NCBI GenBank assembly: GCA_048270425.1 | Contig: JBLWSY010000013.1 | Location: 51,954-115,953, forward strand | Reading direction: 5' to 3' | Length of the DNA stretch: 64,000 bases | From: Oceanospirillum sp048270425 | GTDB taxonomy: Bacteria; Pseudomonadota; Gammaproteobacteria; Pseudomonadales; Halomonadaceae | Shown here: positions 1 through 7,825 of the stretch, piece after piece | Numbering within the stretch: the stretch's first letter is position 1 | Layout: each line of letters starts with the position of its first letter | Notes under the pieces: generated by a model | The model's database searches: none | Told to the model about the DNA's origin: nothing | What the model saw: the letters and a program-made list of their open reading frames with translations, nothing else | Program-made: the position numbers and the translations under genes

Positions 1-76
1 CTGGATCATCACTCTGCCAGCTGGTGCTGCGCTGTCGATCTTCTTCTTCTTTATGCTGAAGGGTATCTTTGGTTAA
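1..76 (+). CDS. C-terminal end of a PiT-family inorganic phosphate transporter (partial)
   Basis: Only the last 24 codons are in the window, read in the frame starting at base 2 and ending at TAA 74-76. The peptide ends WIITLPAGAALSIFFFFMLK then GIFG. A hydrophobic final helix with a W-(I/L)-x-T-L-P-A start is typical of the C-terminus of PiT-type phosphate permeases. A perfect hairpin lies about 55 bases downstream. The rest of the gene is off the left edge, so the family call rests on a short motif and is tentative. Confidence 0.55.
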   Translation, partial: WIITLPAGAALSIFFFFMLKGIFG

Positions 77-130
77 TTGAAATCCCATAACCAACGTTAG
101 ATTGCCCGGAAGATCCGGGATCGAAACTGA

Positions 131-160
131 CAATGGCCGCTGATGCGGCCATTGTTGTTT
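131..160 (+). terminator. Intrinsic terminator of the phosphate transporter gene
   Basis: A perfect 10-bp stem CAATGGCCGC / GCGGCCATTG (131-140 and 145-154) with a TGAT loop is followed by a T-rich tail (TTGTTT). It lies between the transporter stop and argA. Confidence 0.75.
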
Positions 161-262
161 CCGGATCGGGCATTGCGAATACTCACTATCCTGCATTTCT
201 TTTCTTGTTGCTCTCTTTTCTCAAATCCTCTGCCCGACTACAATCAGGATCATATCTGAAGT

Positions 263-274
263 TCGCTTAAGCGA
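263..274. promoter_or_regulatory. 12-bp perfect palindrome just upstream of argA
   Basis: TCGCTTAAGCGA at 263-274 is a perfect palindrome ending 14 bases before the TTG start of argA. It does not look like an ArgR box. It could be an operator or a short hairpin in the leader. Function is unknown. Confidence 0.3.
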
Positions 275-288
275 GCGCAGGATATTAT

Positions 289-1770
289 TTGCGAACTCGC
301 ATGCTTGTTTTGTTCCGGCAAATCAGAAGCTATGCGGGTTTTTCTGTCTTTAAAGCCCTGATCGGGCCGGAGAGCCACTTACTTACTGATCTGCTGGGAC
401 TTATCTTGGACTCAAGTAACCAAAAGACCAACGACTGCCTGCCATCCACCAGTGACTGTCTTCAGGCCACTAGTGATTATGTACGCAGCTTTCGTAACTC
501 GTCGCCGTATATCAATGCCCACCGGGGCAGAACCTTTGTCGTTCTGCTGGATGGCCATGGGATTCAGCACCCTAATTTTGCCAATATCATCAACGACCTC
601 GCCCTGTTGAATAGCTTGGGCGTGCGTTTGGTGCTGGCTTATGGTGCCCGCCCTCAGATTATGGAGCGACTGGAGCGACGACGTTTGGCCTTGGAGTATG
701 TGGGGGCAAGGCCGGTTATCACCACCGATGTGCTGGAAGCGGTTAAGGATGCAGCTGGTTCAGCGGGTATCGACATTCAGTCCCGGCTCTCAATGGGTTT
801 ACCGAATTCACCGATGCATGGTGCGTCTTTGCGGGTTGCTACCGGCAATATGATTACCGCGCGCCCTGTTGGTGTGATTGATGGTAAGGACTTTGGACAT
901 ACCGGTCAGGTTCGCAAGGTGGATTGTGGTGCAATTAACCGTCAACTGGGTGATGGTGCCATTGTACTGCTGCCGCCGCTGGGTTTTTCGCCAACCGGAG
1001 AGGTCTTCTCCCTGAGCGTGGAAGAAGTTGCCACCCGCGCGGCTATCGAGCTGAAAGCTGATAAGTTGATTGTGTTCAGTGAGGCTCAGGGGCTTCTGGA
1101 TGAAGCGGGTGATGTGATTCGCGTCATGCCTCCCCGGGAGGCGGGGCGTCGTCTGGAAACTCTTGATGAGGTTTCTACTGAGTATGCCGCGCTGCATGCC
1201 GCCTGGCAGACCAGCCGCTTTGGTGTCAATCGCGCTCACCTGATCAGCTACCAGCAAGACGGTGCTCTGATCGAAGAGTTGTTCACCCGCAACGGTGGCG
1301 GCACCATGATCACGCAGGAGCTGTATGAACAGGTTCGCGATGCCACTATCGAAGATGTCGGCGGTATTCTTGAACTGATCCGTCCGCTGGAAGAGCAGGG
1401 TGTTTTAGTACGCCGTTCCCGTGAGCGATTGGAAAACGAGATAGACCTGTTCACCGTGGTTGAGCTGGACGGCATGATGATCGGCTGTGCTGCCCTCTAT
1501 CCGTTTGCGGAAGATGGTATCGGCGAGCTGGCCTGTGTTGCAGTCCACAGCCAGTATCAGGGTGGCCATCGTGGTGATCTTATTCTGCAGCATATTGAGA
1601 AGCGCGCGAACCGTATCGGGCTGGAGCGCCTCTTTGTACTTACCACCCATACTGCTCACTGGTTCCGTGAACGAGGCTTCGAGCCTGCGGATGTGGATGC
1701 TCTGCCCAGAGCCCGTCAGGAACTCTACAACTGGCAGCGTAACTCCAAAGTGTTTGTTAAAACCCTTTAA
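289..1770 (+). CDS. argA: N-acetylglutamate synthase (amino-acid N-acetyltransferase)
   Basis: ArgA makes N-acetylglutamate from glutamate and acetyl-CoA, the first step of arginine synthesis in the cytoplasm. The protein has an amino-acid-kinase-like domain from about residue 74 (SSPYINAHRG, then GRTFVVLLDG) to about 345. It is followed by a GNAT acetyltransferase domain (about 347-485). The product is 493 residues from a TTG start with AGGA six bases upstream (279-282). This leaves about 50 residues of N-terminal extension compared with E. coli ArgA, whose start would align near residue 55. No in-frame ATG exists near that point, only a TTG at 406 without a clear ribosome site. An ATG at 301 is another possible start. 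The gene stands alone, ending at a strong bidirectional terminator shared with ald. Confidence 0.93.
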   Translation: MRTRMLVLFRQIRSYAGFSVFKALIGPESHLLTDLLGLILDSSNQKTNDCLPSTSDCLQATSDYVRSFRNSSPYINAHRGRTFVVLLDGHGIQHPNFANIINDLALLNSLGVRLVLAYGARPQIMERLERRRLALEYVGARPVITTDVLEAVKDAAGSAGIDIQSRLSMGLPNSPMHGASLRVATGNMITARPVGVIDGKDFGHTGQVRKVDCGAINRQLGDGAIVLLPPLGFSPTGEVFSLSVEEVATRAAIELKADKLIVFSEAQGLLDEAGDVIRVMPPREAGRRLETLDEVSTEYAALHAAWQTSRFGVNRAHLISYQQDGALIEELFTRNGGGTMITQELYEQVRDATIEDVGGILELIRPLEEQGVLVRRSRERLENEIDLFTVVELDGMMIGCAALYPFAEDGIGELACVAVHSQYQGGHRGDLILQHIEKRANRIGLERLFVLTTHTAHWFRERGFEPADVDALPRARQELYNWQRNSKVFVKTL

Positions 1771-1793
1771 GGCACTCTTACGCGTTTAGCGAC

Positions 1794-1844
1794 AAAAAAA
1801 GGCGGGGCTCTCATCGAATAACCTGAGAGCTTCCCGCCTTATTT
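1794..1844. terminator. Bidirectional terminator between argA and ald
   Basis: GGCGGG-GCTCTCA (1801-1813) pairs with TGAGAGC (1824-1830) and CCCGCC (1833-1838). Seven A residues lie on the left and TTATTT on the right, so it can terminate both convergent genes. Confidence 0.85.
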
Positions 1845-1875
1845 ACTGCAAGAGCAGCCAAGCAAAAGACCTGTA

Positions 1876-2991
1876 TCACCCGGCTAAATCAGCAGGGTTA
1901 ACATAAGCATAGTCCAGAGCTTCAGCTACCGCGCGGTTTGTGACTTGTCCTGCATGAATATTTAGCCCATTCATCAAGTGCTTATCGTCTTTTATTGCAT
2001 CTTGCCAACCCTTGTTGGCCAGAGCCAGAACGAAGGGTAGTGTTGCATTGGTCAGTGCCAGAGTTGATGTGCGGGCAACCGCTCCTGGCATATTGGCAAC
2101 ACAGTAGTGCACGATATCGTCTTCGATAAAGACGGGGTCATCGTGGGTGGTTGCCCGACTGGTTTCAAAGCATCCGCCCTGATCAATGGCGACATCCACC
2201 AGCACACTGCCTTTAGGCATCTCTTTCAGCATCTCTCGGGTAATCAGCTTGGGAGCCGCAGCCCCCGGAATCAGTACCGCGCCTACCACCAGATCACTGC
2301 GGCGGATGCAGTCGAGTACCCCTTCCTGCGTGGAATAAAGGGTTTTAAGCCGACCGGCATAGCGTGCTTCCAGCTCTCTCAGGCGAGGAATAGAGCGATC
2401 CAGAATTGTCACCTCAGCCCCTAAGCCCATCGCCATACGGGCTGCGTTTTCACCAACGACACCACCACCGATAACAGTGACATGCCCCGGCTCAACACCG
2501 GGTACGCCGCCCAGTAGCACGCCACGACCACCCATCGCTTTCTCCAGACAGCGGGCACCAGCCTGAACTGAAAGCTTACCGGCGACTTCACTCATCGGAG
2601 CCAATAACGGCAGACCGCCATGAGCATCGGTAACCGTTTCATAGGCGATAGCAGTGCAGCCGGATTTGATCAGGCCTTTGGTTTGCTCCGGATCGGGAGC
2701 CAAATGCAGATAGGTAAAGAGCAGCTGGCCTTCTTTCAGTCGGGCATATTCTACTGGTTGCGGCTCTTTGACCTTAACGATCATCTCTGCTTTATCAAAC
2801 AGAACAGCAACATCGGACTCGATACGGGCTCCCGCTGCTTCATAGTCACTATCGGGAAAACCGATCGCGTCACCGGCATTGTGTTCGACAATCACCTGAT
2901 GGCCTGCGCGGGTCAGTTCGCTGACGCCCGCAGGTGTCATTCCTACACGGTATTCCTGATTTTTGATCTCTTTGGGTACGCCGATAAGCAT
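1876..2991 (-). CDS. ald: Alanine dehydrogenase
   Basis: Ald interconverts L-alanine and pyruvate plus ammonia using NAD(H), in the cytoplasm. The 371-residue protein has the family's usual length and begins MLIGVPKEIKNQEYRVGMTP, the conserved N-terminus. A Rossmann nucleotide-binding motif GGGVVGENAARMAMGLGAEV lies near residue 175, and the catalytic-site segment TYLHLAPD is near residue 93. It is transcribed away from ilvD, with a 327-base divergent region between them, and converges on argA. In many bacteria ald is controlled by an Lrp-type regulator, but no such gene is adjacent here. There are no irregularities. Confidence 0.96.
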   Translation of the reverse strand: MLIGVPKEIKNQEYRVGMTPAGVSELTRAGHQVIVEHNAGDAIGFPDSDYEAAGARIESDVAVLFDKAEMIVKVKEPQPVEYARLKEGQLLFTYLHLAPDPEQTKGLIKSGCTAIAYETVTDAHGGLPLLAPMSEVAGKLSVQAGARCLEKAMGGRGVLLGGVPGVEPGHVTVIGGGVVGENAARMAMGLGAEVTILDRSIPRLRELEARYAGRLKTLYSTQEGVLDCIRRSDLVVGAVLIPGAAAPKLITREMLKEMPKGSVLVDVAIDQGGCFETSRATTHDDPVFIEDDIVHYCVANMPGAVARTSTLALTNATLPFVLALANKGWQDAIKDDKHLMNGLNIHAGQVTNRAVAEALDYAYVNPADLAG

Positions 2992-3318
2992 AGGGTGCTC
3001 CTTGTACGCTTTGCTTCAGGTGGTTAGTCGCCCTGTCTGACTTAAAAAGAAACTCAGGCTTAATAAAGAATGTTCTGTTTCATTGTCGATAAAACAAGGG
3101 CTGTCAGTAAAATCCAATACAAATACTCTGTTATTGCCAGTATAGAACAGGCTTTGCAGTGAAAATTTCTGTTTTAAGGCCGTTTTTCCACCCTCTACGC
3201 CTAGCCATACCGGCGTCACAATGGTAAAAAAGTGGGTTGCAAGAGTTAATCGATAAAGAAGGATAAAGCCACTGTTTTTACGGGGCTTTTATCCGCACCA
3301 AGCTGCTGAGGACTACCC
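2992..3318. promoter_or_regulatory. Divergent ald / ilvD control region
   Basis: This 327-base gap has no convincing gene; a 67-codon minus-strand reading frame in it has no family features. It must carry the promoters for ald (leftward) and ilvD (rightward). A TTGCAA (3237-3242) and a GATAAA (3262-3267) are present but 19 bases apart, so I do not call a specific promoter. No clear operator or attenuator was seen. Confidence 0.4.
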
Positions 3319-5151
3319 ATGCCCGTGTATCGTTCCAAGACCTCCACCGCAGGCCGTAATATGGCTGGCGCCCGTGCCCTGTGGCGCGCAACCGGTATGA
3401 AAGATGATGACTTTCAGAAGCCGATTATTGCGGTTGTGAACTCCTTTACCCAGTTTGTACCGGGCCACGTACACCTGAAAGATATGGGCCAGCTGGTTGC
3501 CCGCGAGATTGAAGCTGCCGGCGGCGTTGCTAAAGAATTTAATACCATTGCGATCGATGACGGTATCGCTATGGGTCACGATGGCATGCTGTATTCACTG
3601 CCATCCCGCGACATTATTGCGGATTCCGTTGAGTACATGGTGAACGCTCACTGTGCTGACGCCATGGTCTGTATCTCCAACTGTGACAAGATCACCCCAG
3701 GGATGCTGATGGCGGCGATGCGCCTGAATATTCCGGTCATCTTTGTTTCCGGTGGCCCGATGGAAGCCGGTAAAACCAAGCTGGCGGAACACAAGCTGGA
3801 TCTGGTTGATGCCATGGTTCTGGCGGCTGATCCGACAGCATCGGATGAGATGGTTGATGCCGTTGAGCGTTCTGCCTGTCCGACCTGTGGTTCCTGCTCC
3901 GGTATGTTCACCGCTAACTCCATGAACTGTCTGGCGGAAGCCTTGGGTTTGGCGCTGCCGGGCAACGGTACGGTAGTGGCCACTCACGCTGATCGTGAGC
4001 AACTGTTCAAGCGCGCTGGTCACCGCATTGTTGAGATGACCCGGGAATACTACGAGCAGGACAACGAACGTGTTCTGCCCCGCTCGGTAGGTTTTAACGC
4101 TTTCGAAAACGCCATTGCGCTGGATATCGCCATGGGCGGTTCCACCAACACCATTCTGCACCTGCTGGCGATCGCGCAGGAAGCGGAAATTGACTTCACC
4201 ATGAAAGACATCGACCGCATGTCACGCGTGGTGCCTCAGCTGTGTAAAGTTGCGCCGAATACTCAGAAGTATCACATCGAAGACGTACACCGTGCCGGCG
4301 GCATCATGGGTATTCTGGGCGAGCTGGATCGTGCCGGTAAGCTGCACACCGATACCCCAACCGTACACAGCGATACCATGAAAGACGCGCTGGATCAGTG
4401 GGATATCATGCGTAACCCATCGGAAGAGGTGGTTGAGTTCTATAAGGCTGGTCCTGCCGGTATCCCGACTCAGACCGCGTTCAGTCAGGCAACCCGTTGG
4501 CCGACGCTGGACGGCGACCGTGAAAACGGCTGTATCCGTTCGCTGGAAAATGCCTTCTCGCTGGAAGGTGGCCTGGCGGTACTGTATGGCAACATCGCCC
4601 AGGATGGCTGTGTGGTGAAATCTGCTGGTGTGGACGAGTCTATTCTTGTGTTTGAAGGCCCGGCACATGTCACCGAGTCTCAGGATGAAGCGGTAGCGAA
4701 CATTCTGGATGACAAAGTGGTTGCCGGTGAAGTGGTTATCGTACGATACGAAGGCCCGAAAGGCGGCCCGGGTATGCAGGAGATGCTGTACCCAACGTCT
4801 TACATCAAATCCAAAGGTCTGGGTAAAGCCTGTGCCCTGCTAACAGATGGTCGTTTCTCCGGTGGTACTTCTGGTCTGTCCATCGGTCACTGCTCACCGG
4901 AAGCCGCCGCTGGTGGTGCCATCGGTCTGGTACGTAATGGCGATATGATCCGCATCGACATCCCAAACCGCACCATCGACGTGCTGGTATCTGACGAAGA
5001 GCTGGCAAAACGCCGCGCCGAACAGGACAAACTGGGCTGGAAACCGGCAGAAGATCGCCCGCGTCGTGTATCTGCGGCACTGAAAGCCTACGCCAAGCTG
5101 GCAACCTCCGCCGACAAAGGCGCAGTAAGGGATCTGTCTCAGCTGGACTAA
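3319..5151 (+). CDS. ilvD: Dihydroxy-acid dehydratase
   Basis: IlvD dehydrates 2,3-dihydroxy-3-methyl(butanoate/valerate) to the 2-keto acids, the penultimate step of valine and isoleucine synthesis. It carries an iron-sulfur cluster. The 610-residue protein starts MPVYRSKTSTAGRNMAGARA, the canonical start. The cysteine-containing signatures are all visible: CISNCDKITPGM (about residues 116-127) and ACPTCGSCSGMFTANSMNC (about 191-209). The C-terminal motif GRFSGGTSGLSIGHCSPEA is also intact. It is monocistronic here, without other ilv genes nearby, and ends at its own terminator. Base composition is typical of the chromosome, in sharp contrast to the AT-rich genes that follow. Confidence 0.97.
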   Translation: MPVYRSKTSTAGRNMAGARALWRATGMKDDDFQKPIIAVVNSFTQFVPGHVHLKDMGQLVAREIEAAGGVAKEFNTIAIDDGIAMGHDGMLYSLPSRDIIADSVEYMVNAHCADAMVCISNCDKITPGMLMAAMRLNIPVIFVSGGPMEAGKTKLAEHKLDLVDAMVLAADPTASDEMVDAVERSACPTCGSCSGMFTANSMNCLAEALGLALPGNGTVVATHADREQLFKRAGHRIVEMTREYYEQDNERVLPRSVGFNAFENAIALDIAMGGSTNTILHLLAIAQEAEIDFTMKDIDRMSRVVPQLCKVAPNTQKYHIEDVHRAGGIMGILGELDRAGKLHTDTPTVHSDTMKDALDQWDIMRNPSEEVVEFYKAGPAGIPTQTAFSQATRWPTLDGDRENGCIRSLENAFSLEGGLAVLYGNIAQDGCVVKSAGVDESILVFEGPAHVTESQDEAVANILDDKVVAGEVVIVRYEGPKGGPGMQEMLYPTSYIKSKGLGKACALLTDGRFSGGTSGLSIGHCSPEAAAGGAIGLVRNGDMIRIDIPNRTIDVLVSDEELAKRRAEQDKLGWKPAEDRPRRVSAALKAYAKLATSADKGAVRDLSQLD

Positions 5152-5177
5152 TCGTTAGCTAACATGCAGAACCTAAA

Positions 5178-5212
5178 AGCCCGCTGTGAGTGATTGCAGC
5201 GGGTTTTTTATT
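5178..5212 (+). terminator. ilvD terminator
   Basis: CCCGCTG (5180-5186) pairs with CAGCGGG (5197-5203) across a 10-base loop, followed by six T residues. It marks the left boundary of the AT-rich cassette. Confidence 0.85.
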
Positions 5213-5239
5213 CCATTAAAAAAATTAATTAATTACAAT
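5211..5239 (+). promoter_or_regulatory. Candidate promoter of the methyltransferase-membrane-DGQHR cassette
   Basis: TACAAT (5234-5239) is a good -10 element. Seventeen bases upstream is a weak -35, TTCCAT (5211-5216). It sits directly after the ilvD terminator and in front of an 8-codon leader ORF and the methyltransferase, so the cassette is probably transcribed independently. Confidence 0.4.
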
Positions 5240-5272
5240 GCTGGCCGTACTAGCTTCATCGGAGGCTTATTT

Positions 5273-5299
5273 ATGATTAATAATACACGGGTTTTTTAA
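5273..5299 (+). CDS. Possible 8-codon leader ORF before the methyltransferase
   Basis: ATG at 5273 is preceded by a strong GGAGG (5261-5265) at a 7-base spacing and encodes MINNTRVF, ending at TAA 5297-5299. The methyltransferase ATG follows 4 bases later in another frame and has no ribosome-binding site of its own. This arrangement suggests translational coupling through a leader peptide. It is seen in sequence only; chance is possible for so short a frame. Confidence 0.4.
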   Translation: MINNTRVF

Positions 5300-5303
5300 G
5301 CTT

Positions 5304-6110
5304 ATGAAAGCTGACGTACTTCCATTCTTGAAATGGGCGGGAGGGAAAAGGTGGTTGGTAAATAATGTTCCAGATTTGTTTCCGGAAGATTTTGCTGGTT
5401 ATTATGAGCCTTTTCTAGGAAGTGGTGCGGTTTTTTTTCGTTTAAATCCTAGGGAAGCTGTTTTAAATGATAGCAATTCTGATTTGATAGATGCTTATAT
5501 TCAAATCAGAGATAATTGGGCTGCTGTTTTTGATGCTTTGAGGTCATATCATAAGAAACATAGTAAGGATTTTTATTATAGGATGCGTGCTTATAAGCCG
5601 AGATTGCCTCATTTAAGGGCGGCTAGGTTTATATATCTTAATAGAACGTGTTGGAATGGTTTGTATCGGGTTAATTTGACGGGTGAGTTTAATGTCCCTG
5701 TCGGTAGTAAAAAGAATGTGATACTTGATACAGATGATTTTGAAAAAGTTTCTGCCTGCTTAAATGGGGTTGAGATTGTTTGCTCTGATTTTGAAAGTGT
5801 AATTGAAAGATCGACAGTAAATGACTTTCTTTTTGTAGATCCTCCTTACACGGTTATGCATAACAATAATGGATTCATAAAGTACAATGAAAAGATTTTT
5901 TCATGGGATGATCAGCTGCGACTAAAAGACGCGCTATCTAGGGCTTCAGATCGGGGGGTTAAAATCATGATGACCAATGCTAAGCATGATAGTATTATCG
6001 ATCTTTACAATGGCTTCGGTGAGTTGGTCGGTGTAGATCGTGATAGCATGATCTCTGGGAAAAAATCTAGTCGTGGTAAGTATTCTGAAATAATAGTGAA
6101 GAATTATTAA
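5304..6110 (+). CDS. D12-class (Dam-like) DNA adenine-N6 methyltransferase
   Basis: The protein would transfer a methyl group from AdoMet to adenine in DNA. The 268 residues follow the Dam plan. FLKWAGGKR is at 8-16, the AdoMet-binding YYEPFLGSGAVFF at 33-45, and the Dam-type segment LNRTCWNGLYRVN at 112-124, followed by GEFNVPVG. The catalytic DPPY is at 179-182. All key residues are intact, so it should be active, with GATC or a related target plausible but unproven. It is the first gene of a tight three-gene unit: one base separates its stop from the longest possible frame of the next gene. The DNA is much more AT-rich than ilvD or parE, a sign of transfer. No restriction endonuclease is adjacent. 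It lacks its own ribosome site and may be coupled to the short ORF upstream. Confidence 0.9.
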   Translation: MKADVLPFLKWAGGKRWLVNNVPDLFPEDFAGYYEPFLGSGAVFFRLNPREAVLNDSNSDLIDAYIQIRDNWAAVFDALRSYHKKHSKDFYYRMRAYKPRLPHLRAARFIYLNRTCWNGLYRVNLTGEFNVPVGSKKNVILDTDDFEKVSACLNGVEIVCSDFESVIERSTVNDFLFVDPPYTVMHNNNGFIKYNEKIFSWDDQLRLKDALSRASDRGVKIMMTNAKHDSIIDLYNGFGELVGVDRDSMISGKKSSRGKYSEIIVKNY

Positions 6111-6120
6111 GGTGCTAGGG

Positions 6121-6612
6121 ATGGTGAAAGATTTTTTGGGAAAAATGCCTGATTGGCTTAAGGTTTTAATTGATTGTTTTTTTTATGTTTTTTTGGTTTA
6201 TTCGATATCTAATTTAATATTTATTTTGAGCGCTCTTCAAATGAATGGTGCTTTTTTGGATTCTTTTTATTTTGTTATATCAAATGAGGCTAATAATGGG
6301 CAGATTCTTACTTTAGTATGCGCATTGATAGCTCCAATATTTTATTGGTTATGGGTTGAGAAAAATAAGCATTATGTGAAGTTTGTAATAATGATTATTT
6401 CTTTTATCGTGTTGTTGTTGTCAGGCATATTGCAATATGCTCCGTCGGCCCTACCTAGTTTTAAATCATCCTATGTATATTTGGTTGCCATATTTATATG
6501 GATTGCTTCTGTTTTTGCAGAAAAGTTTCCGCCAGAGTTGAAAGGGTATGGACGTACAATGGATGAAGATGCTAACCGGTTTGCAGATGCTGCCAAGGAG
6601 GCAATGAAATGA
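6121..6612 (+). CDS. Four-helix membrane protein of the modification cassette (unknown function)
   Basis: I do not recognise this protein. From the ATG at 6121 (AAGG at 6109-6112, spacing 8) it has 163 residues; a GTG at 6112 would add three. It shows four hydrophobic segments at about residues 15-37, 58-77, 83-104 and 115-132. A short soluble C-terminal tail rich in charged residues follows (GRTMDEDANRFADAAKEAMK). The architecture, a small inner-membrane bundle between a DNA methyltransferase and a DGQHR protein, resembles small membrane effectors in defence operons, but that is inference from context only. Its stop overlaps the next start as ATGA, indicating translational coupling. It is strongly AT-rich, like its neighbours. 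Confidence 0.8.
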   Translation: MVKDFLGKMPDWLKVLIDCFFYVFLVYSISNLIFILSALQMNGAFLDSFYFVISNEANNGQILTLVCALIAPIFYWLWVEKNKHYVKFVIMIISFIVLLLSGILQYAPSALPSFKSSYVYLVAIFIWIASVFAEKFPPELKGYGRTMDEDANRFADAAKEAMK

Positions 6613-7796
6613 GTCAGTTTAGAATTAGTGTGCCTGCAAACAAAGTAGCACAGCCTATGGGGGAGTTCTTTATTGGCTCTATTGAGGCAAAAAAACTAGT
6701 CGAAATATCATTCTCAGATGTTAGGCGTATGGAAGGCGATGGGTTGAGGTCGGTAGAAAGGTATTTGGGAATACAGAGACCATTAGATAGCAAGCGGGTT
6801 AAAGATATTAGGAAGTATATCACCCAATCCCCTGAAGCTACATTTCCAACAGCAATAATCCTAGCAGTCGATGAGAAGTGTGTGGAATATGATGAAGAGT
6901 CAGGTATGTTGACTTTATATCCATTCGAATCTGAGGTTGAAGGTGAATCTATACCAGTAGAAAAAATTGCTAAAGTTCTAGATGGTCAGCACCGCATAGC
7001 AGGTTTTTTTGATGGGGTTGGTGATAATAGGTCATTTGACTTTGAAAGAGATTTTTATCTGAATGTTTCTATTTTTGTTGGTCTAGATTTGCCTGAGCAA
7101 GCTAAGATATTTGCAACTGTTAATTTGGCTCAAACAAAAGTTAATAGAAGTTTGGTTTATGATTTAGAAGCTGTTGCGAAAAAAAGAAATCCTTTTAAAA
7201 CATGTCATAATATTGCAGTTGCTCTCAACTCTAATGAGGGGAGTCCATTCGAGGGGCGTATTAAAAGGCTTGGTGTAGCAACTCCTGGTCGCAAGCATGA
7301 ACCTCTTACTCAGGCCGCTTTTGTTGAGAGTCTTGTTAAGTTTATTTCCAGAGATCCTGAAGAAGACAGAAATAGATCGCTCGATAATAAAAAACTGGAA
7401 CCCCTTGATTCAGTTAAATATCCATTTAGAGATTTATATTTATCTGGTGAAAATGGAGATTTGGATATTTATAAAATATTGTATTCATATTTTTCTTTTG
7501 TTCGCAAAAAATGGCCAAATGCATGGGATCAGGTTGAGAGGAAAGGGAATCTTTTGCCAAAATCAAATGCGTTTAAGGCACTGATGCGTTATTTGAAAAA
7601 TGATGTCTATCCAGATTTGGTAGATAAAGGGGTTTTCAATCCTGATATTAATGATTTTGAAGAATATTTCTCCTGCTTAGACCTAACTGATAATGACTTC
7701 ACAACTAAAAATTTTGTACCAGGTAGCGGTGGAGAGTCAGTTTTTTATAAATTGTTGAAAGGTGATGTAGATAGTTCCTCTATATTGGAAGGCTAG
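6609..7796 (+). CDS. DGQHR-domain protein, DndB-like
   Basis: The 395-residue protein carries the defining DGQHR motif at residues 125-129 (VLDGQHRIAGF). It also has the preceding family segment QRPLDSKRVKDIRKYI (56-71) and the downstream VNLAQTKVNRSLVYDLE (about 178-194). Proteins with this domain include DndB of the phosphorothioate DNA-modification system and other ParB-related proteins of DNA-modification loci. No dndA, C, D or E gene is present, so it is not a Dnd locus. A strong AAGGAGG (6595-6601) precedes the ATG, which overlaps the stop of the membrane gene. The gene ends 29 bases before the convergent lysE gene. A likely role is as a nucleic-acid or nucleotide-binding partner of the methyltransferase. 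Function is not established. Confidence 0.85.
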   Translation: MSQFRISVPANKVAQPMGEFFIGSIEAKKLVEISFSDVRRMEGDGLRSVERYLGIQRPLDSKRVKDIRKYITQSPEATFPTAIILAVDEKCVEYDEESGMLTLYPFESEVEGESIPVEKIAKVLDGQHRIAGFFDGVGDNRSFDFERDFYLNVSIFVGLDLPEQAKIFATVNLAQTKVNRSLVYDLEAVAKKRNPFKTCHNIAVALNSNEGSPFEGRIKRLGVATPGRKHEPLTQAAFVESLVKFISRDPEEDRNRSLDNKKLEPLDSVKYPFRDLYLSGENGDLDIYKILYSYFSFVRKKWPNAWDQVERKGNLLPKSNAFKALMRYLKNDVYPDLVDKGVFNPDINDFEEYFSCLDLTDNDFTTKNFVPGSGGESVFYKLLKGDVDSSSILEG

Positions 7797-7825
7797 CCCG
7801 GTGTCAAATTATATCGAAGTGATAA

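Noticed and set aside
3016..3219. 67-codon minus-strand frame between ald and ilvD
   Set aside because: No ribosome site or family similarity; lies in the divergent control region.
5200..5298. 11-base direct repeat CGGGTTTTTTA (5200-5210 and 5288-5298) as an insertion footprint of the cassette
   Set aside because: It is low-complexity, half of it is the ilvD terminator tail, and both copies lie on the same side of the cassette.
6609..7796. Part of a Dnd phosphorothioation system
   Set aside because: Only a DndB-like domain is present; no DndA, C, D or E protein is nearby.
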